Assembly: GCA_033026295.1 (NCBI GenBank)
Contig: CM065174.1
Location: forward strand, 26,277,498-26,341,497
Length of the DNA: 64,000 bases
From: Channa striata
Lineage: Eukaryota > Chordata > Actinopteri > Anabantiformes > Channidae
Reading direction: 5' to 3'
This document shows, in pieces, positions 11,340-24,984 of this stretch. Numbering within the stretch: position 1 is the stretch's first letter; each line of letters opens with the position of its first letter. A model generated the notes under the pieces. That model was not told where the DNA came from. It saw only the letters and a list, made by a program, of their open reading frames with translations, and searched no databases. The position numbers and the translations under genes are program-made.

Positions 11340-11492
11340 CAGAACTTTGTAAAATAGTATGAACACACACCGGGGGCAATGTATCGCTTGCAGTTACACA
11401 TGTGGCAAGGAGCTGGAAAGCTGGAATCAAAACAATAGCACTGTGATGGACCATCATGGACAGTTGCTTTACCAACTGAGCTACACTGTGAA
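11340..11492 (-). repeat. tRNA-derived SINE fragment (minus strand)
   Basis: On the minus strand, GTGTAGCTCAGTTGGTAAAG (box A, about 11466-11488) is followed about 40 bases later by GTTTTGATTCC (box B, 11422-11432). This spacing is that of a tRNA-type polymerase III promoter. The anticodon arm and tRNA fold are not preserved, so it is a SINE head and not a tRNA gene. Confidence 0.6.
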
Positions 11493-11741
11493 TTGCAGCT
11501 TGCTGCATATAATTATGGTTTTATGAGGTTCCTGGTACCTTAAACATTTTGGCTGGTCAAATTGTTTCACATTTGAAATACAATAATTGGTCACAATTAT
11601 TTCTTAGAGTCACAACACATAATTTTCGTTCCACCCATCAACAAATTACAACACCAAAATCCAACACAAAATAAACTGCATTCATAGCTATCACATAGAT
11701 AACATTTTTTCGGGGATAGAAAAGGACACTAGTCTTGACTT

Positions 11742-11792
11742 TAGTATGTAAAGTACCTTGAGATGACTTATAAATATTGTTGAATTGAATTG
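11742..11792 (+). repeat. LINE 3'-tail fragment
   Basis: TGTAAAGTACCTTGAGATGA followed by TTGAATTGAATTGG matches, on the opposite strand, the tail of the repeat at 16689-16960. Only about 50 bases remain. Confidence 0.5.
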
Positions 11793-14700
11793 GCCAACCA
11801 TTCAGCATGATTTTCCTGCATGTGGTGCATAAGTATATCATCGCATTGGACGCTACGTGTTAGTGGATGACGGTTCATTTCACAATCCCTTCCTAAAAAA
11901 ATTTTTTAAAAAAGAATTTGCTTTGCCAAGCTTGTCAGGCTTTTAGCATTTTACCAATGCATGTTATGGAAGCCCGTACAGAGGCACCTGTTACTGTCCA
12001 ATCCCTAAAGCACCTGCTCTCCCCAAACCTCCAATATGTCCAGCACTGTCTTAGTGAGCGTACGCACTTGTGAATATGGCCCAGATATCTGTTCACAGCT
12101 TATGGCATTACATTTGAGAGATTAAAACAGACACAGGAGTGGACTCTGTGATTCCACAGAAACATTGAAGCCACAAATGAAATGAATATAATGAATGCTT
12201 GTATGCTGAGAAAACAACTTGGAAAAAGCAATTTGGCATATTGCATACGCTGAGCCACTAATGTAATGATAGGAATGTTGTTGATGGCAGTTGCTGTCAC
12301 ACAGAGCCATGTAAGGCGAGGATGAGCAGCGGGGTAATGCACAATAACCCGGCGCATTAACCTCCAGCCCTCCCCTCGTCTCATTTAATCCAACAAATTC
12401 CATTATTGCCCGTAGCTCGTCCATTTGCCTGTATAGGAATCCTACCCTGCTGCTAGCCTCCTTTTATTTTTTGCCGTCAGGGCTCGTATAACCTGCGCGT
12501 GTCTACCGTGTTAATCTGCCGCTACTCCACGGCTGGGCCTCGAGCACTTTGAGTAAAAACGCAGCTCCAAATCCACCACTTTGAAAAAAGGCTACTAATT
12601 GCACAAAGAGCGATCATCCCCTCAGACAGAGTTAAAGACTAAAAACAAACAGATTAAAGCACTGTTTGTGATAATGCAGGTTTCACTGTAATTTAACGCA
12701 TAAAAGAAAACAGAAGTGGGGCATTCTGCACTTAGAACAATGTGCCGTTACACGCGCCACACACTGCCAAGAGCCACACACACCGCTGACCTAATATACT
12801 GGCATCGCATATGAACACATGATGCCTAAACCGAGCCAGGCGTGCACGCGTGCGCACACACACACTCACACAGACATCCATTAAAGTGCTTTACACTGTG
12901 GTTAGATTTCCTCTGGAGTAACGACCAGAAATGCAGCAAACGTTAAAATCCTCTCTAATAGGGCGTCCTTTAGTGTTTTTTTTCCTGCTAAGTTTCATCT
13001 CTAGCCTGTGCAAATGTGCCGGAATGCACTTGTTTGATCCGCAGAGCTACTTAATGAATAGAAGTTTTAGAAGTACATGATGCACGGATGAAGTTCCCAG
13101 CCCTTGTACTGCACATATTTCATGAACCATCCAATACTGCTGAAGTACAACTCCTTTCTTTCCTGTCTATGGAAAAAGACATAACAGGGAATAATATAGT
13201 GGAAGTAAATTACAGTTCTGATATGACAGACTGATACTCAAACTAATGAACTGTCAAGCACCAAAAGTTCACGTTGTATGCTTGGTCAGGGTCTGAAATT
13301 GTTTTCTTTTCAGAAAAATACGGGTATCATATTGTCTGGAGAATCCGAATTGGAACCATGAAAACAGCTGTAGTCTTACCTATTCCTCCATTAGATATTT
13401 CCCTTATTAATTGCTACTTTTAGCAGTTGTAGATTAACAGATGAGGAAAAATTTAACAAAATTAACAGCATTCGGTGTTGGAGTATATTGCTGTATAAAA
13501 CGTTTTTTATTACTTGTTTTGGCATACATTCCTCTTAAAAGTATTGGAACAGCCGGGCCAAATCGTTTTTTGTTTCATGTTTCATTTATCAAATCAGCCT
13601 TTAGGTGAGCAAATGGATTTGCTTTTGGTTAGCCTTTGGTTAGCCTCCGTTTTCTTTTTGCAGCGTCCCCCTTTAGTTGTTTGTTATCTTAAATTCTTCC
13701 TTTCATTCGGTCTTCTTTGTCGTTGGCGAGAACGTTTTATGTAGTTTTCTTTCATTTGCCGGAGATTACAGATTGTTGTTCCGGCTACCTCCACTACATG
13801 TGCAATGCCTTGTTTCACCCTCTGTATTCTGTTTCATTAACGGATCTGTAAATTCATATTGGTTTATCCTCGTAAACCATTAATAGAGTCTGAACTCCAA
13901 GACTGAAACATGAGTAGTCATTTAGAGATTTTTATTGTTTGTACAATCTCACCTGGGTATCAAGAAACACCTATCAGTCATAGGGATGGGTACCAAGACC
14001 TAATGCCAACACAGTCTGTATTTAACTACCGGACCGGATCTTTTCCCAGATTACAGTGTCTCTTGGGTTTAATAATCACTCTTGTACAGAGACATCATGT
14101 GCTGCTGCCCACTTGGCATTAACCCGTATCCACAACTATCCTCATTGGCTTTGCCTCAATAATTGCAGGCGGCTTATGCATATCACGATATCACAAGGCC
14201 GTTCTCTGGTTCTGTGCTCGGTAGATTGGACTTTGTGGTCTGCCTGCAACTTCAGTGACTCGGCCGCCCTTGTCCCCTGTCCTCTCTCCTGGCCTTCCCC
14301 TTTCTGCCTGTATTGCACGCAGTTGGAACAGATTTGTTTTCTTACAGTGAGAACAAATAATTATTTGTCCTGGGGCTTTATCGCTCTTCAGTAATCAATT
14401 CTCTACTCCTATTCTTCATGGGTATTTAGTACATTATTTGGCCCAGTCTGGAGTCCACAATGAATACACGCCACACATGCTCCTTGAGGGCAAATTCTTT
14501 TTTCGTTTAGGTTATATTTACACACGGGTGATTCTGGACCATGGCTTTTGTACTGTCCCCCTGACATACAAGTGGTAGTGATGCGCCAACAGAAGTAAAC
14601 TGTTAGTTGGTAGTTGTTGGATGTTTAGTACAATGTTTGCGGTAAAATGCTCAACACTGGTCTTTGCAAATGTTTTACAAAGAAGGAATTTTCCTTAATA

Positions 14701-14904
14701 TTCTGTTTTGACCTCAAGGATACACACAGAGCATTTGGGACCGAACACTATAAACACTGAAAACTCCTCTAAGAAGTGCCATCTGTGGATGTAACCACAG
14801 GCCGACAACATCAGTCTGTATTGTTGCATGCAAAATGCCGCTTTCTCCGATAAGCCTCTTCTGTAAACTGGTACATTATCTCTAATTCAAATTTTGTCTT
14901 CTAG

Positions 14905-14986
14905 TTGGCAGGGGAAGCCCAAGAGCTGTTCTCTGTGCGCCATGGACCTGTGCGAGCTGCTCGCATTCTGCCAGCACCTCATATTA
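14905..14986 (+). CDS. bcas3: bcas3 exon 6 (residues 104-130)
   Basis: An 82-base exon encoding LAGEAQELFSVRHGPVRAAR and then ILPAPHI. GEAQELFSVRHGP.RAARILPAP is almost invariant in vertebrate BCAS3 as I recall it. It enters in phase 0 and leaves in phase 1. The acceptor is TTTTGTCTTCTAG and the donor ATTA|GTGAGT. Confidence 0.97.
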
Positions 14987-16688
14987 GTGAGTATCTTCAA
15001 TCTTAACGTGAAATCACATAATAAACCAACATCAAATGAGACTTTAATATATAGAAAGTTTTAGGGCCACTATCAAAATGATTTGTGGTTATTTAAAAAA
15101 AAGACTTTTTTTCTTACAATTCTGACAAAAAGAATTCAAAGTTTAATGTCAGAACTCAAGTACATTGGTTTTATTTAAAATAATACCCGTATGTCCTCTG
15201 TCATTCTTAAATCAACAGGTGTTCTATGTATAAGTTTAAACTCTCTTTCATGAACTGGAGAAAATGCTTGGGCTGACTTCATTTCAGCCAATGGATGTCG
15301 ACAAAGTGAAATTTTGTATGGGACATCCTAATGCAGTTTTGGGTTGTGGGCACTTTAATTGGTGCTATGTCATTAAAATTAAAGAGTGCGCCATCCTGCC
15401 TCATCCTGATGTTCAGGCACTCTACGATTAGTGTTGGCAGGCCTCTGAAGTCTGCGCTTGTTTGCTGCCAAACCTTTGTGGAAACCTCTTACTGTGCCTC
15501 CTGCGCCTTAACTGTTCTCTTTAGTGGTCTCTGCTGACTTATCCAACCAAACTCGCCACTTAAAGATTCTTTAATATTTTGTTTAGGTTGCAATGCAGGT
15601 TATGGATGCTGTTTCCTTTACCTGTTTGCATTTTTTATCACTACATATTCCTCGTACTCTATCTGGTTCAGCCTATTACTATTTTAGTTACCAATAACAT
15701 TGCTTTAAGAAATATGTCTTGAAAGTAATTAAATAAATGTATTTGATTACCACAGAATACCAAAAATGTTGTAATGTTTTTGGACGAATCTTTAAATGGA
15801 ATAGTGTAAAAGTGGGATGTCCTGAATGTTAAAGCAACTACACTAAATGTCCATTAAATAAGGTTTTGTGTCTTGGTTTGAGCTGCAAGAAGGGAAACAA
15901 CCCAGTTTGAAGATGGCAAACTGATGCTAGCAACAGAAGACAATAAATCAAAAGCATAAATTATTGAATCAAGAGCATAAATTAGCATTTACCTGACTGG
16001 TAAACGTGTCATGTTTGCTGATATCTAGAGTGAATTAGTGTTTTACCTATGTACAACATTATTATTCAACATTTCTCATTTTTCAACATTTGTCAGTATC
16101 TGCAGAATTTTGCAAACTTTATGATAAAAAGTTTGCAAATGTTAGACTTTGTTTGGCTGACATTATTCGGAAGGACATCTTGACAAACTGGGACATTTAT
16201 TTTCCCATCTACACTGGCCAGTGTGTGGCCAGTCCAAAAGCAGCAAAGCTTCCTAAAACAATGATCTCCCCTCCTCTGCACTTGACTGCTGGGAGTGTGT
16301 TTTAATGTGGATGTTTGGCTTTCTTTTTACGCTGCATATAGGCTGTGTATTCTTCCCGATTTTACCGTCGTTTCATCTCTCCACAAGACATTTTTACAGT
16401 AGTTTTGTGGAGTGTTGAGTGGTCTATGGCAAACTTCAGGCATGCTGCAATATTGTTTTTAAAAAGCAATGGCTCTGTGGTGTCCTGCCATTAACACCGT
16501 GCCTGTTCTCTCAAATAAATCCTTTACCTCAACTCTGAACTGATGAATATCTAAAGTTTTTGAGATAACTGTAATCCTAACAGCTAAAGAAATGTGCAAA
16601 AGTTAGCACCCCCCCGTTTAATTCAATCTTTTTTGTTAAAGACATAAACACAAATCTTTTGGTTGTAGTGGGCAAATACAACCAAAGA

Positions 16689-16960
16689 CAAACAACAACT
16701 GGCAATTCAATTCAACTTTATTTATATAGCGCTAATTCACAACAAAATCATCTTAAGGCACTTTACATAATAAAGTTACGGCTATACAGACATTGAGAGA
16801 AAACCCAACAAATCCCCCTTGAGCAGCTATAGGCAACAGTGGAGAGGAAAAACTCCCTTTAACGGTAGAAACCTCCAGCAGAACCAGGCTCAGGGTGGGC
16901 GGCCATCTGCCTTGACCGGTTGGGCTGAATGGAAAGTGGAGAGAGAAAAGAACAGAGCAA
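16689..16960 (-). mobile_element. interspersed fish repeat, probable LINE 3' end
   Basis: Begins with TTCAATTCAACTTTATTTAT and ATAGCGCTAATTCACAACAA on the + strand, continues through GGCACTTTACATAATAAAG, and later reads GGAAAAACTCCCTTT and CCTCCAGCAGAACCAGGCTC. This is a very common percomorph-fish repeat. On the minus strand it ends in the TTGAATTGAATTG tail, as LINE-type 3' ends do. The family name is not certain. Confidence 0.65.
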
Positions 16961-18449
16961 CAAAAGCAACACAACAACTTTTTTTTACCTTGTCATTATT
17001 TATTTAACAAAAATGAAGCCAAAAAAATCATGTGGCCAATACCACCATGATTATAGAGCTTATGGATTTCAACTTTAGCAGCAATACTTTGATGCAAACA
17101 GTTCCTTTATCAGTGAAACAAATGACTTGTAAGTCACGGTAGTTCTAAACCATACCTTTTCTTGGTTTTTGATTAGATTCCAGGCTTGCTAACACCTGAC
17201 TCCAGCTGACCTCGGAAGCCTGGTATTTCTTTGTATATTTACTGTGTTCAAAAAAGGACCAGAAAAGAAAATGTACAAATATTACAAATACTCTGGTTTG
17301 GTGAGATTAGCAAAGATGAGATCACATTTTCATGACCAGTTCATGCACCGCGCAATTACTTGCTGACCACAGTGTTAAATGCTGGATACAAACACGGATT
17401 TTCAAGCCGCCTTCTGCCTAAATAATATTTAACCACAATACAATGAACAGTGGCGTTAACTAAACCTGTGCCTAACAGCTTCTACTGACATGTGTGCACT
17501 ACACTAAAGAGTATGTTTCAGTATATAAAAAACTTTTTCCATATACCATGCATTACAATAAGATATTAATGAACAAAACTGAAAAAGTATTAATATTAGC
17601 TAAGTAGGAAATCTAGGGTGTGTTCATTTCATAATATTAAATGCATGTGTTATGTTAAGACGTCCCATTGGCTGAGAGGCCCTGACTCTCAACAACACTG
17701 CCGACTGCTGCTGTATTAGTCTTTAGTGTATTCATTTTGTTTTCACTGTGTTTTGAGATTTCACTGTATTGTAATGTAGGACTTTTTTTTCCCACCGAAA
17801 TGTCAAATGTAAAATAGGATAATAAGAAAAGACTGGGTTCGCTAGCAGACTACGCTTCACATGGGGCTCGGATTTTCACAATTTACCATTTGTAAATCTC
17901 TCAAAGTATCCATAGGTTTATTCAGTAACAACAAAGGACAGGACATTGTAGACAATTGAACTTCAGCGACCACACGTCATTCTTGCAGGACGCTGAAAAA
18001 TTTCTTAAGTCCATTTCATCATTGAAATCTACCTTTAGCTTCCAGTGTTGTGAAATGTTGAACACACACATTTACTTTTTGTTTCTAAATTGTTTCTTCA
18101 TTTGCAGCTAATTGTGGTTTGTTAACCGCACTATTAATTGAAAGAAATCACATAATAAACCAACACTGCCCTCTATAAAAGAGACATATATAAATAGGTC
18201 TTTATTGCACCTCCACTAATGGGAGAACTTAGGTTTGTGATGTGCAGTAGTTTGAGCAGAGCTTCACTGAAATCAAAGCTGAGAAGTGCTCTGACAAACT
18301 ATATAACGGAAAATGGGAAAACGCTTGTGTAGTTATATGGTGTCTTGTATCCTTTTATTTTTGCTTCCTGGCATCACAAAAAGAAAGGCAGACACCTGAG
18401 TTTTGCTATATTAGGAACATTTTGTATTAACCATGTGGAAAGTCAAGTT

Positions 18450-18545
18450 GGTAGGAGACACTAGGGACAACTCGGGGCTTCAGTGTCTTGCCCAGGGACA
18501 CTTCTGCTTGTAGCGGGGAAATCGTCCTCTGCCCCACCCTGTCCT
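18450..18545 (-). repeat. SINE body fragment (minus strand)
   Basis: On the minus strand, TGTCCCTGGGCAAGACACTG at about 18484-18503 is the counterpart of TTGAGCAAGACACTGAACCC in the SINE at 39688-39850. Only the body is preserved; the tRNA-like head is missing. Confidence 0.55.
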
Positions 18546-20718
18546 CCTTTTCCTGGCGTGCTCTGCACAGGTCTTCAGGTATTTGTATTCATCACGTTAC
18601 AGTAAATAAGAAGCTACTGATTTGTTAGAAACGTCAAGTCTCTCTCGTGATAGTTGGCAGCATAAGATACGTTTTGCAAACCTTTTCTGGTTTGCACAAA
18701 AAGTGCCCCAACGTTTCTACTAGCAAAAAATGATAATCGAAAATTTAAAAAAACTAATGGAACATTTTTTGTGCATTTGGTGTCACAGTCATTGTCTCAC
18801 TCTATACTGTACACATAATCGCCCCTCTTCCCAAATTACCAGTCCCTAATATTAATTTTACCCCATCTAATCTAGTAATTTATTCTAAAAGATTTACATA
18901 CATTCTTACGTAGCTTTAAAAAAGCTCTTGCTGAAAGAAACATTCTTACTGATTTTAGTCCTTCCTTCCTTCCTTTTTGTTGTTTCCTTCCATTTCCACA
19001 TCTTTTGAGTTTGAGCCAGCAAAATTCATTAATTGAACAAATAAATGTAGGCCTCCTTTTTCTGTTCAGCAAAAAATTGTCCCAAATGTGATGTTTCATA
19101 TAAGTTGCAGTTATTTTTGATAATCACAACCAAATGTTCTCTAAACAGTTCTTCTCTTTTTAAAGCAAGAAGTGGTTTCAGTTTGTTTGTGAGCAAAAAA
19201 GATCACACATCATGTTGTGTGAGCGTATAAAGTCACCGCTTCCACAACTGCTAAATCCACATTTTATTAGCGTGTTCAAATAGAAACAGAGGTTGTGTTA
19301 TTGCAATGTTGACACACCATATAAGCGACATTAAAACGTCTAATTTCATTTATACAGTGTCTTCATCTACTGAAATGATGAAAGTTGTATGTAAAACTTA
19401 GTGTTCATAGCTGTAAAGCCACAGTGCAAATTGTTCCATTGATTAGATCCTTTGCAGACATGAAGTTTAAATTTTGTCTCTGCAGGTGTCAGTCAGTGCC
19501 GTTAAAGCTGCCATGTCACCCCGCTGGCGTTTTTTGTTGGCGAGAAAATTGCCTTTTTGTTCTCTGTCCATGTTCCGGTCTTTTGGCAGATTTCAGCACC
19601 GCACAATAGCAGCATTTGAAGAGTGCTGGAAGTGGATGAAAGCAAACCACAGTAATAAGAAGCAGCAGATAGCCCCAACACATGAGGGGAGCAATTCTCT
19701 CATCAGAAAATAAATATGAATTGTCCTACTGGAGGGAAGGACACTGATTGTAATCTGCTGGGGCGCAAACAGTGTTGCACTGTGGTGAGCCATTAAAAGG
19801 CCAGTTGTCTGGGATGCAAAGGCGTGGGTGGCTGAACTTAGCAAGACCGAAAATAGGTGTTGATTATAATAAGGCAAGGTTCCTTCTTCCTGGAATGGAG
19901 AGGGAATTGCCTAATTTCCAAAGGGAGTAAATGTGTTTATTCACAACCTCGCTGTTGTCATGGAAAATGAGACTGTGAACACGGAGAATTTGGTCAATTT
20001 GTATGTCTTAATGGAGAGTCACATGGCAGGATGCCACACTGAATACGTCCCTAAATGTTAACAAGCATCTTGTGGGTAATATTCAAGGACATGGTCTCCA
20101 CTGTCACCGTTGCATATTTACTGTGAGTACCGTACAGTGGCGGGGACATCTGACCGAAACGTCCCTGACAGGAGTGTGGGGACAGCACTTTTGCTCTCAC
20201 GCCACACACCACAGGAACTCACGCTGATTACTGTCAAGCCTCAAATTACAGTCCTCCAAAGGGTAACATCTTCAACGTAAGTGCCCTCATCCCCTCAATC
20301 CCCTGATCCTCGTCCGTCCTCACGAATGGCACAGTTAGGGAAAATATGGGGTCAGTCCATTTCCTGTAATGCAACTTCTTTTCCTGTCATTTTTAAACAG
20401 GCCTGCTGGATATTTGTTTTAACATTTCATAATTCCGCCTTGCTGATAGTCAGAGAACTATACCATGCCACAACACTGAAACAAGAGCGTTTTCTAAAAT
20501 ATCCCTTCGTCAAAAATGTTGTCTGACCATAATTGAATAACAGGGCAACAGTAGTAATGTAATCAGAACGTTTCCTGTCGTGGTAACAGGCTGCCTGTTG
20601 AATGAGGGTGGGCAGCACTAGAGGCCTCACATGTTCCCTTAAAGAATGTCCTCCTTTGTTGTGTGCTGATCACTCTGTTTCTCATCTGCCTCTTCCTCTG
20701 ACTCCTCTACCTCCTCAG

Positions 20719-20791
20719 ATCCTCTGAAGACAGACATTTTTGCTGACAAGAGGCCCCTGTTGGGGGTTTGCAAGAGCACAGGGTCATCTGG
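20719..20791 (+). CDS. bcas3: bcas3 exon 7 (residues 131-154)
   Basis: A 73-base exon encoding NPLKTDIFADKRPLLGVCKS and then TGSS. DKRPLLGVCKS.GSSG is the conserved part; the first few residues (NPLKTDI) differ from the mammalian sequence. It enters in phase 1 (A from exon 6 plus AT gives Asn131) and leaves in phase 2. The acceptor is CTACCTCCTCAG and the donor TGG|GTGAGT. Confidence 0.95.
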
Positions 20792-23546
20792 GTGAGTTCA
20801 CGCATCACAACAAAGCTTGCATCCCTTCCTCATAGTGCTCTGATCGGTTTTTTCCCACTTGTGCCTGTTCTGCATATGCATAATTCCAGCCAAACATGAC
20901 TGCAATTGCAGTCACCAATTACTGCACCATGAACCAGATATGATGACCCAGTTGTAGAGAGCTTTGCGTTTAACTTCAGCCAGTTGCATCTGAATATAAA
21001 CACGTTATTTATTTATTTCAATTAATAAAGTCATGAAAATAGTTACGTTTAATAACATATTACACAACATTTATCCCAAAAATCCAGTGGCCTGCAGGTG
21101 GGTTGATTGATGGCTTATTTTCTTCTTGATTTCACTCGGTAGAACTGTTTCACGTGAGTTTCAGCGTGTGTGATTTTGCACAGGGCTGTGCATCTTGGCC
21201 CTGATACAGTTTGAGGCAACGTAGTTATCGAAGAGACAGTAGTAGCAAGTGATAAAAAGACAGTTGTGTACATCGGGGCACTCGTACCGTAAGAAACCCA
21301 AACTATTCCTAAAGCAAGAGGAACACCACTGTGTATGTTAAAGACGAGCACCTTCCATCCAAGAATTGTTGTTTCTAAGATATTTGTCTAAATTAGTACT
21401 TTTTTCGTTACCCAAGGTAAGAAAATATTTGACCGAGTAAAACAAGGACTTATTCAAGCATGATAGACTTTGTTTGGCTACATTCAGGGAAGCTCTATTT
21501 AAAAGTACATGGGCTAGAAGAGGATAAACCCAAAAACCCTGTATGTATTGTTGGAATTACCCATCCTAGTGACATTTTGTCTTTCTAACTTTCAGAAGGG
21601 AGTGGAAAGTCTTTCACTCTTTGCAGTGTTATGTAGCACAAATCCTACATCTGAAAGTAATTTTCTGTTAATAATAAGAGGCATCAAAGGACATCCAACC
21701 TCTCATTATGAACCCTTCACATGCACCCAACTGGAGGCGAGCCAGTGATGTGGACTGTGATTCATTGGTTCTTCGTGTCTCAATAGTCAGACTGTGAGCA
21801 GTACCTGAACACTCTGTATGAGTGTAGATCCCTGCAGGTCTCACAGGCGAGGCTGGGGAAGCCATGCCTTTGTTTAGTGGAAGTGAATTTGAAAAGTGAC
21901 AGAGTTGAACAAATCTCACATGTTCACCCCCCCCCCACATGCTGCTCTTCCACAGCAACTCAAGCTCTAACTCAATATATCCTCTGTGGAAAATGAAATA
22001 AGGACGTCTGTCTTCAGCTGCGACCTGATGGAGCCCACTTTTTTGATGTTTTCAAGCAACTGCTGCCCCTGTCCCTGACGCCATTGCCGCTGCCTCTGCT
22101 TTTTCTATGTCCTTACTGACACTGAGAGAGGCAGAGTTTTGATGGTTTGGCGAATCACCCAGGCGTCGCTTGACTCTAATGCTGAAAACATGCACAGTGT
22201 TGAAAAGCACAAACCCTGACCTCTGGCTGAATGGCACAGCCTGGTTCTTCCCCTCTACAGAAGTGCTTGGTAAATAACACTCTGGTCAAAGACAAGAAGG
22301 AAAAAGGCTTCCGGGTGCAGCGCTGTACTTTCCATTGAGCCTGTTCATAAACTTACTAAGGTCCTCACACAATTTTTAGCATATAATCATTTCGAAATAA
22401 CAGCTTTTGTTAACCACCAAAAAGGATGCCGTCTTGACACTTAAATGGAAAACAGATTGGAGCCTTGGCCACTTCAGCAGTGCTGGTTTAGAAGTTGGTT
22501 CAGTCAGCTCTAGGCTTAGATTACAAGATTTGCAAATTAAAGGAAACCAAGAGAAGGGAAAAAGCATGTGTGCTGAAGCCCTGTACTTATGGATTTCCAG
22601 CCAGGCACACTCAACATAATTTTATCAATGGAAAGGATTATGTGTTAAGTCCAAACAATGTATGGATCCAGTGATTTTTCTCAGCAGTAAAGCAGCATAT
22701 GCGTAAAGAATCCTGGTGCCATTGCAAAACTGTGTATGTCTACCCACATTTCTGATAGGAATCCCTTCCTTTCCTGATTTGCTATTGTTTGCTATTTTCA
22801 CTTGGTGGCATTTGTATTCAATGACATTAACATTCTCTGGGAGATAAGGTGGCTCGCTCTATCATTGTAAAATCTGTAGCCCACACAGAGGCAACGTAAC
22901 TCTTTGTGGGTGTTGGAGTGCACATGCTTTTGGCCAAAAGTTCAGTGATGAATAAGTGTGCTTTGTTCTGTGGACTTTGGGAGCTGTCACTGACATTTCC
23001 AATCTCCAACTACGTGCCCATGAGCTCTGATGCTGGGAGGATGTGGTCCTTTTTTAAACCAATACAGGCCTATTTCAATTGCTATTGGATGTTCTATTTC
23101 GAGATCTTGGCTGATATTCTAAGCACGTATGTTTTGTACCCATTTAATTACCGTGTCATGTATGCATTTTCTCTCTGTTAAATCTGTTTAATAAGTCAAA
23201 TCTAGTAAATCTTTATTAATAATAAAAATATGTGTTGTAGTTATGCCACACTTGTGGTGGACTATTGGTCAGGAATCTCATTGATGTTGCACTTGGCACA
23301 CAGATGAAGTATCAACTGTGGCCATTGTGTGGAATTAAAAAGTATCTCTTGCAAAATTTGAAATTGCTGCTTACTTGTCTTATGTCAGAGCAGGCAATAT
23401 GTCTTTGAACAAAGAAAAAAAAACTTTGCTGGCAGGCAGGCCATTCACAGACAGCAGTGAGGTGTGGAGTTCTAGAAACTCAGCTAACTTTAATAAGTTT
23501 TGAATAAATGTCTGTGGAGTTCTTTAGTGTTTCCTGTGCTTGGATT

Positions 23547-23650
23547 TTCTCTGGGTACTCTGGTTTCCTCCCACAGATAAAAGGTGTGCTGTTCAGTTAA
23601 CTGCTGCTCTACATTGCCTGTAGGTGTGATTATGTCTAGCCTGTTTTGAC
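23547..23650 (+). repeat. fragment of the SINE-like repeat seen in intron 4
   Basis: TGGGTACTCTGGTTTCCTCCCACAG (about 23551-23575) and the following GTTAACTG and CTGTAGGTGTGA are the middle of the same repeat family as 5497-5773 and 6134-6306. Confidence 0.5.
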
Positions 23651-24984
23651 AGTCCATCCAGACTGAAAATGAAGTTTTGAGGTCCTTCACATGTGCTCGG
23701 TAAAAGGAAAATTACCTTTTCATTTTAATGGGGAAAAATGTTGAATTATTTTTTTATATAAATTTGCTTCATATCACGCAGTACTGTAATACAGATCTGA
23801 AATCACATAAATCCAGAAGCAAACTCCACATAGCCTACACAAACACATTTGATGGCATTGTTGCACTAAGCCCTTGTGTTTCAGTGCATTTTCATGACAG
23901 CTTTTTCTCTGCGGAGCGGATGTATCTCTCATCCAAAGTGTATTAAATAGAAATCACAGAGCATTAGTATAAAACAAGCCTCCAGATTAAGGGGATTTGG
24001 TGAAGTGATGCTTTTTATCCTTTATGAGGTTATGGTGTTCTTCACTGTCACACTGTGACCACCCAAAGGCGCACAGACACACACTAGGCCTGTGTATATA
24101 TTTAAATATTAGTTTTACTGTTCATGTATTTTGTTGTGAAGCTACGTCGTTGTAGAGATCATGATATTCTCCATTTTCAGACAGCTGTTAAATCAGGATA
24201 GTATCCACAGACACCAGTAAAAGTTTTTCCCCCACTGGTCATCAGCGTTTGGCTTCAGTGCGTGGACAGGAATGTCATGTAGGTTGTGATGAAATCATAC
24301 CTGGACCCTTTTAGTCATGCTCCTGCATGGAATAGAGAGAGGCTGTAATCTGGTCTTCCACTTTGCCTTAATTACTGCCCCAAACACTTACACGCACACT
24401 TCTTCGGTGCGTAAGCTAGACCGCAGGGCTGAGGCTTTATTCCGGAGCATTTATTTTGACTTGCGTTTCTGTTTAATGTCTGTCAAAAATGTGTTCTGCC
24501 TTGCCAGTTCCCTCCCCTCAAATAGGAAGTCAGATTAAACCCAGTAGTGCTGGAAGTGGTGCATATAAACACACTGGACAGGCTGAATGATTAGCAATGA
24601 CTTAAAACCTTAACCGCAACCCCATTTCCTAAACCAGGCCTATGTAGTCAAAGCAATTAATATGTTTCTTAGTAGTTTAACCTGTTCTTTTGCTGTTAGA
24701 GTTTTAGTTTGCCTACCGCTTTGATCCACACTGAATTGTTTCAATAACTCTTGGATGCAGTGAATGAATATTTTAGATTTTGGTGATCCTATGACTTACA
24801 ATATTGGACAAACCATAACATAGGGCTATAGAAATGATTATTGTTTTGATTCGATCTCCTTCAAAACTATCATCCGTCAGGAAAACTTATCTATGTCATT
24901 ATAATATCATTTTGTAAAGTGGCTGAAAAAGTGTCATTAAAGTTGATCTAATAGTTAGAACAGAGAAACTCAAGTAAATGTACT

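Larger units (their letters stand above)
6462..14904 (+). other. bcas3 intron 5 (8.4 kb)
   Basis: Contains a minus-strand LINE fragment (7576-8560), a Tc1-like relic (8755-9045), a minus-strand SINE (11340-11492) and a short LINE-tail fragment (11742-11792). The stretches 9046-11340 and 11793-14904 show no gene or recognised repeat beyond a short CA-rich tract at 12841-12873. Confidence 0.85.
14987..20718 (+). other. bcas3 intron 6 (5.7 kb)
   Basis: Contains a LINE 3' end (16689-16960, minus) and a SINE body fragment (18450-18545, minus). The rest shows no gene or recognised repeat. The stretch 19440-19920 is repeat-free and moderately GC-rich and is listed among the findings. Confidence 0.85.

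Noticed and set aside
11422..11490. possible tRNA gene on the minus strand
   Set aside because: Box A and box B are present, but the acceptor and anticodon stems do not pair. A SINE head is the better reading.
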